A stretch of 64,000 bases of DNA from an uncultured Porphyromonadaceae bacterium (GCA_905198125.1 CAJKBH010000014.1:1-64000); one strand, 5' to 3'. Shown: positions 1 to 9,235, counted from the stretch's first letter. Translations and numbers: made by a program. The notes: generated by a model not told the origin, from the letters alone.

Positions 1-39
1 ATATATGTCCCGAAGCCTTTGAAACGGTTTAAATTTCAT
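1..39 (-). CDS. possible 5' end of a gene leaving the window
   Basis: On the minus strand an ATG at 39 opens a frame that stays open to the window edge (MKFKPFQRLRDIY). The same frame is also open upstream, with GTG codons at 54 and 63 that could be the true start. A Bacteroidetes-type promoter lies just upstream. Too little is visible to name a product, and the start is uncertain. Confidence 0.3.
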   Translation of the reverse strand, partial: MKFKPFQRLRDIY

Positions 40-104
40 CACGGCTTCGCGCACCCGCCGCACTTCATCCCCGGCCGGGGCCTCTGCGTTGCGGTCTGCA
101 ACTG

Positions 105-134
105 CAAAACTACAAATAATTTCCGAGATTCCAA
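105..134 (-). promoter_or_regulatory. candidate promoter for the gene leaving the left edge
   Basis: Minus-strand TAGTTTTG (112-105) matches the Bacteroidetes -7 consensus TAnnTTTG. A TTG (134-132) lies 19 nt upstream in the -33 position. Confidence 0.4.
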
Positions 135-153
135 TAAAAAGATATGAAAATTT

Positions 154-191
154 AACGACGGGCGCGCCCCGGTGAGGACGCGCCCGTCGTT
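154..191 (-). terminator. intrinsic terminator of the first AAA-ATPase gene
   Basis: A perfect 13-bp stem (154-166 with 179-191) encloses a 12-nt loop, 13 bp after the minus-strand stop codon at 204. On the minus strand it is followed by AAATTTTC. The stem is very GC-rich. Confidence 0.75.
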
Positions 192-203
192 CGTGTACAA
201 ATT

Positions 204-1814
204 TTAGGAGATATCGCTTACGGCCCAGGCGGATATGTTACGTTCGCGTGTTGAGAACTCCACGCCGACCTTTACGACTGTTCGGCTGTCGGCCAGATAT
301 CTGTCGGCATAATGTCGATCTTCAATCTGAGCCAAGGCTTCTTCGGGCGACTTATCTACCTTGAATTCCATAACGTAGACATAAGAATCCGTTTCCACAA
401 TCATGTCTATGCGGCCAAGAGCAGTATGCAGTTCACAATGAACCGTCAGGCCCATCAGACGGCAGATGATGAACAGCACGTCGCGGAATCTGCCTTCATG
501 GATTCGCTTACTGCTTTTGCCACTCTCGCTATAAGGCACACCGGCCAAAAGCGATTTCAGTATCAGCATGAATCCATCCACGTCCGCGACCCGGAGCGCT
601 TCGATACAACGAGAGGACAGTTCCGTTCCGTCTGAAACGGTTTTCCGATTTACGTAAAAAGGAAGCAGTGCTTCAAGAAATCCGTCTTCGACTTCCTCGT
701 TGGGGAATCCGAGGCGGTACATTTTCTTGCGGCCCACCATCATCGTATCCTTGATGGTAAGATAGCCGCTCTGAAACAGGACAGGGATGGGATCGCTCAA
801 TACCGGATCAAGCCCCATCAATTCGTTTTCTCCTCTGGCAGCCCCGTCAAGCTGGGTGAGATCAGTATCACAATCCCTCAGCAATTCCACCAGCATGGTC
901 GGAGTAGCGGTCTGAAACCAATAATCGCCGAATTCTTCTTTCTTCAATACGTTCAGCACACTGAAGGGATTGTATATGCCTTCGTTCTTCCTGAACGAAA
1001 ACCGGTAACCGTCATAACTCAATTTCAACCGGCTGCACGTTTCTCCGAAAGAGAGGTCATTGGCTTTGGCAAGGTTCTCTATACCGGATTTCAGATTGTC
1101 GGACAGTTCGGATTCGGTGATGCCGCAGATGCCGTTATACTTGCTGTCAAGAGTGATGTCTTCAAGATTGTTCAGGTCGGAAAAGACACTGACGCGTCCG
1201 AACTTAGTAATGCCGGTCAGAAAGGCGAATCTGATGTATTGGTCGCAGCTTTTGAGTACGCCGAAAAATCCCTTCAGCATGTCTCGAAACAATGCTTGTC
1301 TTGGCTGACGTTCCTTGCTGAGATTCTGCAGGAGCGGACGGTCATATTCGTCTATCAGAATCACGACCTGTCGGCCGGTCTTTTGATTAGCGGCGGTAAT
1401 TACATCCGCGAATCGGGTGTCAAGATCCCTGATTCGCGGCTCCACGCCATACTCGGCTTCCCATTTGGTAAGATAGCCGTCTATGTGATTGTAAAGAGAC
1501 AGGTCGTCGCGTGTGTAGTCTTTGGCGTTGAAATCAAGATGGAGTACTGGATGCTTAATCCAGTCGATAGACTCATGCGTGTCTATGGCCAGACCTTTGA
1601 ACAGGCCCCTGTTCCCAAGAAAAAATGCTTCCAGCGTAGAAAGAAACAGGCTTTTCCCGAATCGGCGCGGTCGGCTCAGAAAATAATATTTCCCTTCCTC
1701 CACAAGATGATAGACATATTCAGTCTTATCGACATAAACATAATTTCCGTTTATGATTTCGGAAAAACTCTGTACGCCTATCGGATATTTTATGCGCTCG
1801 TTCATCTTGCTCAT
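204..1814 (-). CDS. AAA-ATPase with C-terminal PD-(D/E)XK nuclease domain (DUF1703 type)
   Basis: The 536-residue protein starts with the family motif YPIGVQSF. It has the variant Walker A RPRRFGKS (residues 48-55), a Walker B VVILIDEYD (about 150-158) and a sensor-like LTGITKF. The C-terminus carries a PD-(D/E)XK signature, D470 and then E483-F-K485. Such proteins are common in Bacteroidales, often in several copies, and their role is not established; a mobile or defence function is only a suggestion. The window holds a clear paralogue at 56288-57847 with the same order of motifs. ATG at 1814 was chosen; the in-frame ATG at 1805 is also possible. It stands alone with its own terminator. Confidence 0.85.
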   Translation of the reverse strand: MSKMNERIKYPIGVQSFSEIINGNYVYVDKTEYVYHLVEEGKYYFLSRPRRFGKSLFLSTLEAFFLGNRGLFKGLAIDTHESIDWIKHPVLHLDFNAKDYTRDDLSLYNHIDGYLTKWEAEYGVEPRIRDLDTRFADVITAANQKTGRQVVILIDEYDRPLLQNLSKERQPRQALFRDMLKGFFGVLKSCDQYIRFAFLTGITKFGRVSVFSDLNNLEDITLDSKYNGICGITESELSDNLKSGIENLAKANDLSFGETCSRLKLSYDGYRFSFRKNEGIYNPFSVLNVLKKEEFGDYWFQTATPTMLVELLRDCDTDLTQLDGAARGENELMGLDPVLSDPIPVLFQSGYLTIKDTMMVGRKKMYRLGFPNEEVEDGFLEALLPFYVNRKTVSDGTELSSRCIEALRVADVDGFMLILKSLLAGVPYSESGKSSKRIHEGRFRDVLFIICRLMGLTVHCELHTALGRIDMIVETDSYVYVMEFKVDKSPEEALAQIEDRHYADRYLADSRTVVKVGVEFSTRERNISAWAVSDIS

Positions 1815-1970
1815 GTTTTAAATCTCAACGGCCTGTGATAGTCATGTACGAAAAACTGTCTTATTCAAATATCAGTATTTGGAGACGATTCCGGCCTCAA
1901 TTCACAAAATTAATTCTTTTTACTGATATTTATTTATTTAGAACCAAAAAATTGTCAAGAAATTTTACGC

Positions 1971-2012
1971 ATAAAAAGGGCCCACGCGGGTTGTCGCCTC
2001 GGTGTGCCCTTT
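1971..2012 (-). terminator. intrinsic terminator of the BACON/Fn3 lipoprotein gene
   Basis: The stem pairs AAAGGGC (1975-1981) with GCCCTTT (2006-2012) and extends inwards with one mismatch. On the minus strand it runs into TTTTTAT. It lies 55 bp beyond the stop at 2068. Confidence 0.65.
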
Positions 2013-2067
2013 ACTTTTAATGTAAGTATCCTTTATTAAGTATCCTTTATAATGTCGGCGGGTGGTG

Positions 2068-3108
2068 TCAGTTCAGCCACTTTTTGTTTTTAGTGTCATA
2101 TATTTTTGCCGATCCTCCGCCGGAACCATATTGGTTCTTCAGTATGACGCCTGACTTGACGTATCCGTAATCGTCGATATACTTTGCGAAGGCAAACGAA
2201 GCAGAAGTGGCTGTGGGCGAAATCTCCTGGTCAACCCATTCCTCGCTGTAAGGATTCCAGATTCTGAGCACGGCTGATGTCGGTTTGCCGTAATCAGCAT
2301 TCGAGGGCAACCTCCAACGCAATGTGATCTGCGACGAAGTGGCGGTGCAGTTGGTGTATTCTACCGGGCCGGGAGCGCGTTGGTCATCGAATGTAAAGCT
2401 GACAGTCTCCGAGAAGTCGGAAGCGCCCGAGGCATTGGAGGCTTTGACTTTGTAATAATAAGTATTGCCGAGCTTTACCGAATTGTCGGTGTAAAAGCAC
2501 AGGGAATTAAAACCTATGGGCGTAAAGCTGCCGGAAGCAGAAAAGGCGCGATAAACGGTGTATTGCGTGGCGCCGGCGGATTCATTCCAGCTGATGCGCA
2601 CATCGGGTATATTGGTGTTGCCATAGTTCTCTACACGTAATCCCGTAGGGGCCTTGGGCGCGGATGATGTGCCGCCGCCGGGATTATCACCTCCGCCGGG
2701 CGTGTCGCCCCCTCCCGGATTATCGCCGCCGGGTGTATCACCGCCGCCGGGTGTGTCGCCGCCGCCGGGATTATCGCCGGCCGACTGCGTTACATCCAAC
2801 GTGACACTCGTGTCTCCGCCGGAAACGGAGAATGAAACCGACCGTTGGCCTCCGCTGTTGGGCTGACAGCTGACACGTATGGACGTGCCTTCTATCGAAG
2901 CATTCACCCATGAACTGTAACCGTTAATCTCGCGAGCGGTTCCCCCGGAGACATACACATACTTCGTACCTCCTTCTGCGGAGAAATGTACCGAGGTCTC
3001 CGACAATTGGATGTAGGATGGGCCGTCATCATCGCCACCGCACGAACCCAGTGTCACCAGCCCTGTCAGTAACAGGACGGAACCGAGAAGTTTAAAAAGT
3101 CTTTTCAT
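2068..3108 (-). CDS. BACON / fibronectin type III surface lipoprotein
   Basis: ATG at 3108 is the natural start: it gives a lysine-rich n-region, a hydrophobic core and a lipobox ending LGSC, followed by GGDDDG, typical of exported Bacteroidetes lipoproteins. The mature 346-residue precursor then shows a BACON-like all-beta domain (about 30-105), a Gly/Pro/Asp linker made of repeated DNPGGG and DTPGGG units, and two Fn3-like domains, the first containing YYYKVKASNASG. The linker DNA is itself a degenerate tandem repeat, so its length could vary between strains. No catalytic domain is visible; binding of a host or dietary glycan is the usual guess for BACON proteins. A long leader with a hairpin precedes it. 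Confidence 0.8.
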   Translation of the reverse strand: MKRLFKLLGSVLLLTGLVTLGSCGGDDDGPSYIQLSETSVHFSAEGGTKYVYVSGGTAREINGYSSWVNASIEGTSIRVSCQPNSGGQRSVSFSVSGGDTSVTLDVTQSAGDNPGGGDTPGGGDTPGGDNPGGGDTPGGGDNPGGGTSSAPKAPTGLRVENYGNTNIPDVRISWNESAGATQYTVYRAFSASGSFTPIGFNSLCFYTDNSVKLGNTYYYKVKASNASGASDFSETVSFTFDDQRAPGPVEYTNCTATSSQITLRWRLPSNADYGKPTSAVLRIWNPYSEEWVDQEISPTATSASFAFAKYIDDYGYVKSGVILKNQYGSGGGSAKIYDTKNKKWLN

Positions 3109-3465
3109 AATGTTATCAGGCTTACGACACCGGCACCGGGAGCAGTAATATGGAATGTTATAAATGTAAGTAAAAAAAGAAGCGTGATGCCAATACATGC
3201 CGCCGGTCCTTCCGCATAGAGGCTTCTCGCATTGCCCGATAAAGAAAGGACAGCAACACGTAGAAGCCCACGCCGATTTATGGTATGTATTTCACATACT
3301 TGCACATACGACATGAGCATCTACACGTGCCGGTAATGTCCTTGACTTTATCTGGAAATTTTGCGAGAATTTCTATGCGTCAAAGAAATAACGTCGTGTA
3401 AACGCTTCGATAATAAAGTTGCGACATACCGCACGACTTCTCTAAGTCCGCTCGATATGTCGCCG
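3109..3465 (-). other. long untranslated leader of the lipoprotein gene
   Basis: About 350 nt separate the promoter at 3466-3497 from the ATG at 3108. No convincing gene is seen on either strand; the open frame to 3320 lacks coding character. The first transcribed bases can fold: GCGACATA (3421-3428) pairs with TATGTCGC (3456-3463), and inside it GACTT pairs with AAGTC around an AGAG loop. Confidence 0.55.
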
Positions 3466-3497
3466 CAAATATAATACTAATCTTGGTAATGACCAAA
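3466..3497 (-). promoter_or_regulatory. promoter of the BACON/Fn3 lipoprotein gene
   Basis: TATATTTG (3473-3466, minus strand) is a perfect -7 box. TTTG (3497-3494) lies exactly 20 nt upstream as the -33 element. Confidence 0.75.
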
Positions 3498-3554
3498 TGC
3501 GTCGGTAGAATTCACGTCAATTTACCACGGTTCTTTCATTTAAATCCGGGGGCG

Positions 3555-3941
3555 TCAGACGGTAAGTTCGACGGTATTGCCTTCCGGGTCGGCGACGACG
3601 CTTTCATAACAGCCGTCGCCTGTGGTGCGCGGCTCGCCGAGGATCGTTATGCCGGCACTTCGCATCAGCTCGGTCATTTCATCCACTTTCCCTTTGCTTC
3701 CCAATGAAACGGCGATGTGGCAGAATCCTGCTGTTTTCGCACGAAGGGCCGGAGCTGTTAGTTCGGGAACATTCATGATCTCAAGACTGGCCCCGCCGTC
3801 GGGGAATGTAAGGAAATATGAAGTGAAGTTCTTTCGCGGATTATGATACCGTTCTCCTGCCTTGGCGTTGAACCAGCGGCAATAGAACTCTTTCAACGAT
3901 TCCAGGTCGTTGGCCCATACGGCGATATGACTGATGTTCAT
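3555..3941 (-). CDS. VOC (glyoxalase/bleomycin-resistance fold) protein
   Basis: The 128-residue protein has the paired beta-alpha-beta-beta-beta layout of the vicinal oxygen chelate superfamily. It starts with ISHIAVWANDLESLKEFY, has a central FCHIAVSLGS and ends in DPEGNTVELTV. Likely metal ligands are the first His (residue 5), a Glu near SLEIMN, the second His in FCHIAV and the Glu in TVEL. This could be a lactoylglutathione lyase-like enzyme, but the substrate cannot be told from sequence. It lies 50 bp downstream of uvrC on the same strand and is probably co-transcribed. Confidence 0.8.
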   Translation of the reverse strand: MNISHIAVWANDLESLKEFYCRWFNAKAGERYHNPRKNFTSYFLTFPDGGASLEIMNVPELTAPALRAKTAGFCHIAVSLGSKGKVDEMTELMRSAGITILGEPRTTGDGCYESVVADPEGNTVELTV

Positions 3942-3991
3942 GCTTTTTTATTTTTATGATAAATGAATCTTTCGGACAGCCATGCGCGGTT

Positions 3992-6001
3992 TTATTCAGG
4001 AATCTGGCTGTCGGGGTGGAAGTGGGCGTAGAGGAGGCGGGCCTTGGCGGCGCCGATGGCTGCGGCAAGCTGCTCGTAGTCAGCTTCTTTGGCGCGTTTC
4101 AGGGATTTAAACGTCTTCATCAGCTGTGCGGCCGTGGCGGGGCCGATTCCCTTTATATTATCCAACTCGCTGGCTACCTGACCCTTACTGCGACGGTCGC
4201 GATGATGGGTGATGCCGAAGCGGTGCGCCTCGTCGCGCAACGCCTGTATCACCTTCAGACTCGGCGATTTCTTGTCCAGGTACAGCGGCAGCGTGTCGCC
4301 GGGATAATATATCTCCTCCAGGCGCTTGGCTATGCCCACCAACGCCACCTCGCCGCGTATGCCCATCTCGTCGAAAGCCTCGACGGCCGCGCTGAGCTGC
4401 CCCTTGCCGCCATCCACAACCACGAGCTGGGGCAACGGTTCTCCCTCGGCCATCATGCGCGTGTAGCGGCGGTGAAGCACCTCCTTCATCGACGCGAAAT
4501 CGTCAGCGCCCACCACCGTCTTGATGATGAAATGGCGGTAGTCGCGCTTGGATGGCTTTCCGTTGCGGAACACCACGCAGCTGGCCACCGGATTCGTGCC
4601 CTGAATGTTCGAGTTATCGAAACACTCTATATGCCTCGGCTCTTTTTCCAGCCTGAAATCGGACTTCATGCGGGCCATCAGCTGGTCTATCCTATGGTCG
4701 GGGTTCAGTTTCTCCTGCTGCTTCTCCACGTCGTGCATATACTGCGTGGCGTTCTTCACGCCCACCTCCAGCACCTTCTTCTTGTCGCCGCGCTGGGGCA
4801 CGGTAAACTCCACGCCGTCGAACTCCACGTCAGGCAGGAACGGCACGATGGCACGCTCCACCTTGCGGTCGAACCTGGACTCCACTTCCGCTATGGCGCG
4901 CGACAGTATCTCCTGTGGCGTCACCTCCAATGACTGCCCGCGACGAAACTCCAAGTTAAGGCTCTGCGTCACGGCGCCGCGGTGCAGATGCATGAAGTTG
5001 ACGAACGCCATGTTGTCGTTCTCCACATACGCGAACATATCCGTATCGGGCATCGCCCGCTCCCCTACCACGCTGCGTGAATTGTAACGCCGCACAGCCT
5101 CATATTTCTCCTTCACCTCCTGCGCCTGCTCGAATTTCCATTCCTCGCTGAGACGCTTCATTTCATCCTGCAGGTTGCGCTCCAGTTCCACCGTCTCGCC
5201 GTTCAGAATCTGACGCACGCGTCCGATGAATTCGCCGTAGCTTTCCGGACTGATCAGTCCCTTGCACGGTCCGGCGCATTTGCCGATGTGATAGTCCAGG
5301 CATAACGAGAACCGGTTTCGTGCAATGCCGCGCTCGTCCAGCGCGTGACGGCACGACCGCAACGGGAATGTCTCGCGTATCAGGTCAAGCACCACCTTGG
5401 CCGACTGCAGATTCGAATACGGCCCGTAATATCTCGCGTCCAGACCGCGCTCACGCGTCATGAATATGCGAGGATACAGCTCCTTCGTTATCACGATCCA
5501 GGGGTAGGATTTGTCGTCCTTCAGCAGCACGTTGTAGTGTGGCTTATACTCCTTGATCATGGCGTTCTCCAAATGCAGTGCATCCTCTTCCGAATGCACC
5601 ACGATGAAGCGGAGGTCGGCGATGTTGCGCACCAGGAGATTGGTGCGTGTGGAATCGTGCATACGGTTCCAGTATGAGGAGACGCGGCGTTTCAGCCGCT
5701 TTGCCTTCCCCACATAGATAACCTTCCCCGACTTGTCGACGTACATGTACACGCCGGGCAAATCGGGGAGGCCGAGAATCTTTTCGCGCAGCTTCGGGCC
5801 GGGCCGGTTATGCCGGATCTCGTCGGCCGTCCGCTGCTCGTTTATCTCCAGATCGAAGCCTCCGATTTCATCGATATCCCTGCCGGAACCGGCCAGAATT
5901 TCCTCTACCGAATGCACCGTAGGCACGGATGAAATTTCAGACCCCCGATCCGAAGGATTCTTATCTGATTCCTGCGGTATCAATTCTGATTCCTGAGTCA
6001 T
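3992..6001 (-). CDS. uvrC: excinuclease ABC subunit C
   Basis: UvrC makes both incisions around bulky DNA lesions after UvrA/UvrB damage recognition. The 669-residue product shows the N-terminal GIY-YIG nuclease (GVYMYVDKSGKVIYVGKAK), a UvrBC coiled-coil segment with ERNLQDEMKRLSEEW, the RNase H-like endonuclease core (ECFDNSNIQGTNPVASCVVF) and a C-terminal helix-hairpin-helix (DNIKGIGPATAAQLM). The ATG at 6001 overlaps the apt stop as TGATG, so I chose it over an in-frame ATG ten codons upstream inside apt. The acidic, low-complexity N-terminal extension of about 70 residues before GIY-YIG is unusual. Confidence 0.95.
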   Translation of the reverse strand: MTQESELIPQESDKNPSDRGSEISSVPTVHSVEEILAGSGRDIDEIGGFDLEINEQRTADEIRHNRPGPKLREKILGLPDLPGVYMYVDKSGKVIYVGKAKRLKRRVSSYWNRMHDSTRTNLLVRNIADLRFIVVHSEEDALHLENAMIKEYKPHYNVLLKDDKSYPWIVITKELYPRIFMTRERGLDARYYGPYSNLQSAKVVLDLIRETFPLRSCRHALDERGIARNRFSLCLDYHIGKCAGPCKGLISPESYGEFIGRVRQILNGETVELERNLQDEMKRLSEEWKFEQAQEVKEKYEAVRRYNSRSVVGERAMPDTDMFAYVENDNMAFVNFMHLHRGAVTQSLNLEFRRGQSLEVTPQEILSRAIAEVESRFDRKVERAIVPFLPDVEFDGVEFTVPQRGDKKKVLEVGVKNATQYMHDVEKQQEKLNPDHRIDQLMARMKSDFRLEKEPRHIECFDNSNIQGTNPVASCVVFRNGKPSKRDYRHFIIKTVVGADDFASMKEVLHRRYTRMMAEGEPLPQLVVVDGGKGQLSAAVEAFDEMGIRGEVALVGIAKRLEEIYYPGDTLPLYLDKKSPSLKVIQALRDEAHRFGITHHRDRRSKGQVASELDNIKGIGPATAAQLMKTFKSLKRAKEADYEQLAAAIGAAKARLLYAHFHPDSQIPE

Positions 6002-6525
6002 CAATATTTCAACAGAGATGTCACCTCGCAATCCTCGGGAAGATTGTCGCGGCCGTGCAGAGCCGTAAGCTCCACCACGAAGTTAATGTAGACCTTCTTC
6101 GGGTTCATCGATTTCACCAGGTCGTAGCAGGCACGCATCGTACCTCCTGTGGCGAGCAGGTCATCATGGATTACCACGATGTCATCGGAATTGATGGCGT
6201 CGCTGTGCAGCTCGATGGTGTCCACGCCATACTCCTTGGCGTATGCCTTCTTGATGGTGACGGCGGGCAGTTTACCGGGCTTGCGCGCAGGCACAAAACC
6301 GCAGCCAAGCTCGTAAGCCAAGACAGAGCCTCCGATGAAACCGCGGCTTTCGATGCCTACCACCTTGGTCACGCCCAGGCCACGATACAGGTCGGCCAAC
6401 TTATCGCCCATCAGATGCAGAGCCTCGCCATTCTTCAGCAGTGTGGTGAGATCACGAAAAATAATTCCCTTGCTCGGAAAGTTCGGAATATCCCGAATCA
6501 GACCTTTCAAATCCTCTAATTCCAT
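6001..6525 (-). CDS. apt: adenine phosphoribosyltransferase
   Basis: Converts adenine and PRPP to AMP in purine salvage. The 174-residue protein has normal family length, begins LKGLIRDIPNFPSKGIIFRD, and contains the PRPP-binding loop VVIHDDLLATGGTMRA. Its TGA overlaps the uvrC start by one base, so the two are translationally coupled. Confidence 0.95.
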   Translation of the reverse strand: MELEDLKGLIRDIPNFPSKGIIFRDLTTLLKNGEALHLMGDKLADLYRGLGVTKVVGIESRGFIGGSVLAYELGCGFVPARKPGKLPAVTIKKAYAKEYGVDTIELHSDAINSDDIVVIHDDLLATGGTMRACYDLVKSMNPKKVYINFVVELTALHGRDNLPEDCEVTSLLKY

Positions 6526-6762
6526 ATTCGTTTATTTGATGTTATTTTTTTGTTTTCTTGATATTCTATTTGTCTTTATGCTTCCTTCTCTAAAGATCTA
6601 ACAGTCGGGCTTATTCCAATGTTCCACGTGGAACATTGCAGCATCCTTATCCGTTCAGATCCTTTTATTGATGCGGTGTCCCGCACGACTGCATTCTTTA
6701 AAACAGACTTAACTATGCTTATAATTCCCCTCCAAATTTCGGGCCGTCTTATGCATCTATGT
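6526..6762. other. apt-mnmG intergenic region with parS-like site
   Basis: This 237-bp gap lies between two minus-strand genes. It has no coding frame of note, a T-rich stretch next to apt, and the perfect palindrome at 6617-6638. Confidence 0.7.
6617..6638. other. parS-like centromere site (22-bp perfect palindrome)
   Basis: The core TGTTCCACGTGGAACA (6620-6635) is a perfect palindrome of the parS class, the ParB binding site known from many bacteria, differing from TGTTTCACGTGAAACA only at two symmetric positions. Three further symmetric bases on each side make 22 bp. It sits beside mnmG, a gene often found near the replication origin and parAB. No parA or parB is in the window. Confidence 0.8.
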
Positions 6763-8670
6763 TCACCGCCCTATCAGCAGCAACAGCACGCTGATGTCGG
6801 CTGGACTTACTCCTGGGATTCGCGACGCCTGCCCCACTGTCCGAGGATGGATTTTCGTCAGCTTCTGTCGGGCCTCCGTGGAGATTGCCTCCATCTTGCC
6901 GAAGTCTATCCCTTCCGGAATTCGGACATCCTCAAGACGCTTCTGCTTGTCGGCCATCTCTGCCTCGCGGGATATGTAGCCGGAATATTTTATCAGTATC
7001 TCGGCTGCCTGCACTATCTCCTTGCGACGCGCTCCGTCATGCGGGGCGTCCACCTTCCCTATCCTATCTGCAAGCATCGGCAGATGCTCGGCAAGTGTGT
7101 AGAAAGTGATTTGCGGACGCCGCACCAGATCCGCTACCTTGACACTGGCGGTGAGGGGTGATGTTCCCAACGACTCCAGCCAGGTGTTGATTTCGGGCGA
7201 TGATTTCACGTTGGTATTTTCAGCCCATTGTATGAACTCGTCGCGCTGACGCTTCTTATCCATCATCGCCTGGTAGCGTTCCTTGGATGCAAGGCCGATT
7301 TCGTAGCCGATTGGCGTAAGGCGCATATCGGCGTCATCCTGTCGCAGCAGGATTCGGTATTCGGCACGCGAGGTAAACATACGGTATGGCTCATCGACAC
7401 CTTTTGTAACCAGGTCGTCGATAAGAACTCCGATATATGCCTGGTCTCGTCCGAGTATCAGTGGCTCATGCCCGGCGGCGCTTCTTGCCGCATTCACTCC
7501 CGCAATTAGCCCCTGCGCGGCGGCCTCCTCATAGCCCGTCGTACCGTTGATCTGACCTGCGAAATATAGCCCTTTCACTAACTTTGTTTCCAGCGAATGG
7601 TTCAGTTGCGTAGGGTCGAAATAGTCATATTCTATGGCGTAGCCCGGACGGTAAAGCTGCACGTTTTCCAGTCCGGGTACATGCTGCAACGCTTCGACCT
7701 GAACACGCCAGGGCATCGAGCTTGAGAAGCCGTTGATGTAATATTCCTCAGTCGTCTCACCTTCCGGTTCAAGGAAAAGCTGATGCGAATCCTTGTCGGC
7801 AAAGGTGACGAGTTTGGTCTCGATGCTTGGGCAGTAGCGGGGTCCGACACTGTGTATGTCGCCGTTGTACATCGGCGATTCGTCAAGGTGGTCGGTTATC
7901 TCTTTATGGCATTCGGGGTTGGTGCGGACTATCCAGCAAGGACGCTGTTTCAGGCTACGTTTGACTTCAGGAAGAAAGGAAAACTTCTCCCATTCTTCGT
8001 TGTCTCCATATTGAATTTCGGCTTTCGAGAAGTCTATGGAGCGGCCGTCGATACGCGCCGGAGTACCGGTTTTCATGCGTCCTGTAGTGAATCCAAGTGT
8101 TTTCAGTTGCTCGGTCAGACCCACGCTGTTTTGCTCGGAAATGCGTCCTCCGGGCAGCTTTGTCGGGCCGAAATGCATCAGTCCGTTCAGGAATGTGCCG
8201 TTGGTCAGAACCACCTTTTTTGCCTTGAATTCTATGCCGAGAGCAGTAATGACACCGACTGCCCGGGGGCCATTTTCACCGTTTTCTATCAGGAGTCCGG
8301 CCACGTTGTCCTGGAACATATCAAGGTTCCGAGTGCTCTCTAAGACGCTGCGCCAGTGACTTATGTACTTCTCGCGATCGCTCTGCACGCGGGGCGACCA
8401 TACAGCGGGACCTTTGGAACGGTTCAGCATACGGAACTGTATCGCCGTCCGGTCCGCGGCTATGCCCATTTCTCCGCCAAGCGCATCTATTTCTCTGACA
8501 ATCTGACCCTTGGCTATACCCCCAATAGCAGGATTACACGACATCTGCGCCACCCGGTTCATATCGAGTGTCACAAGCAGAGTCTTGGCGCCCACGCGGG
8601 CCGAAGCCACGCTTGCCTCGCAACCGGCATGGCCTCCCCCGACCACTATAACATCATATTCAAACCTCAT
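6763..8670 (-). CDS. mnmG: tRNA uridine-5-carboxymethylaminomethyl modification enzyme MnmG
   Basis: With MnmE, MnmG installs the cmnm5 group on U34 of tRNAs, using FAD and methylenetetrahydrofolate. The 635-residue protein has full family length. It shows the FAD dinucleotide motif VIVVGGGHAGCEAS near the N-terminus, the signature GGRISEQNSVGLTEQL, a typical NGTTGYEEAAAQGL segment and the C-terminal helical MnmE-binding domain ending IPGVSPADISVLLLLIGR. It is followed by the parS-like site and apt on the same strand. Confidence 0.97.
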   Translation of the reverse strand: MRFEYDVIVVGGGHAGCEASVASARVGAKTLLVTLDMNRVAQMSCNPAIGGIAKGQIVREIDALGGEMGIAADRTAIQFRMLNRSKGPAVWSPRVQSDREKYISHWRSVLESTRNLDMFQDNVAGLLIENGENGPRAVGVITALGIEFKAKKVVLTNGTFLNGLMHFGPTKLPGGRISEQNSVGLTEQLKTLGFTTGRMKTGTPARIDGRSIDFSKAEIQYGDNEEWEKFSFLPEVKRSLKQRPCWIVRTNPECHKEITDHLDESPMYNGDIHSVGPRYCPSIETKLVTFADKDSHQLFLEPEGETTEEYYINGFSSSMPWRVQVEALQHVPGLENVQLYRPGYAIEYDYFDPTQLNHSLETKLVKGLYFAGQINGTTGYEEAAAQGLIAGVNAARSAAGHEPLILGRDQAYIGVLIDDLVTKGVDEPYRMFTSRAEYRILLRQDDADMRLTPIGYEIGLASKERYQAMMDKKRQRDEFIQWAENTNVKSSPEINTWLESLGTSPLTASVKVADLVRRPQITFYTLAEHLPMLADRIGKVDAPHDGARRKEIVQAAEILIKYSGYISREAEMADKQKRLEDVRIPEGIDFGKMEAISTEARQKLTKIHPRTVGQASRIPGVSPADISVLLLLIGR

Positions 8671-8715
8671 AGGGTTATCTTTGATTATCGAATATTATGG
8701 TTAGTATATGTACTA

Positions 8716-9153
8716 TTAAAGGAGCAGCGACGACGGCCACATATTGAGGGCGGCGTTCTCGGCGGCTTCCATTATCTCGCGCTCGCCGGGGCCCTTGTCG
8801 TTGATGCCTACCAGGTGCAGCACGCCGTGGATTATGACACGCATCAGTTCGCGACTATATGGCTGGCCGAGTCCTTCGGCATTACTGCGCACCGTGTCGA
8901 GCGAGATGTGAATCTCGCCGCACAGCCGACCGTCACGACTATAGTCGAAGGTTATGATGTCGGTATAATAATCATGGCCCAATGCCCGGATGTTCGACTC
9001 CAGAATTCCGGCATCGTCCATAAATAGATAGGAGAGACGGTACACGGTGCAGCCGTGACTTTGGGCCACGGCGTTGATCCAGTTGCGCACCTCGCGCCAG
9101 TCGAGGTCCGGCATCTCCACATTCTGCGTTTCAAATTCTATGCGCGGTGTCAT
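8716..9153 (-). CDS. ybeY: endoribonuclease YbeY (rRNA maturation factor)
   Basis: YbeY is a metal-dependent RNase for 16S rRNA 3'-end maturation and ribosome quality control. The 145-residue form starting at ATG 9153 fits the family; a longer frame upstream lacks conserved sequence and runs into the promoter. The metal motif is HGVLHLVGINDKGPGE: two His are present and the third canonical ligand is replaced, as in other Bacteroidetes YbeY sequences that read ..KDK... It lies 45 bp upstream of mnmG and is probably co-transcribed with it. Confidence 0.9.
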   Translation of the reverse strand: MTPRIEFETQNVEMPDLDWREVRNWINAVAQSHGCTVYRLSYLFMDDAGILESNIRALGHDYYTDIITFDYSRDGRLCGEIHISLDTVRSNAEGLGQPYSRELMRVIIHGVLHLVGINDKGPGEREIMEAAENAALNMWPSSLLL

Positions 9154-9235
9154 GTCGTGATTTTCGCAATTTCGCGAAAATAGTTTAGAAAGTTGAGAAA
9201 AGCAATCAGTAAGCATTACTGACAGCATTAACTTG

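Noticed and set aside
3105..3320. 71-residue minus-strand frame in the lipoprotein leader
   Set aside because: No conserved sequence, no start context, and the composition is unlike the neighbours.
8716..9153. YbeY apparently missing the third metal-binding His
   Set aside because: Other Bacteroidetes YbeY proteins also lack it at this position (KDK-type motif), so it is a lineage trait and not damage.
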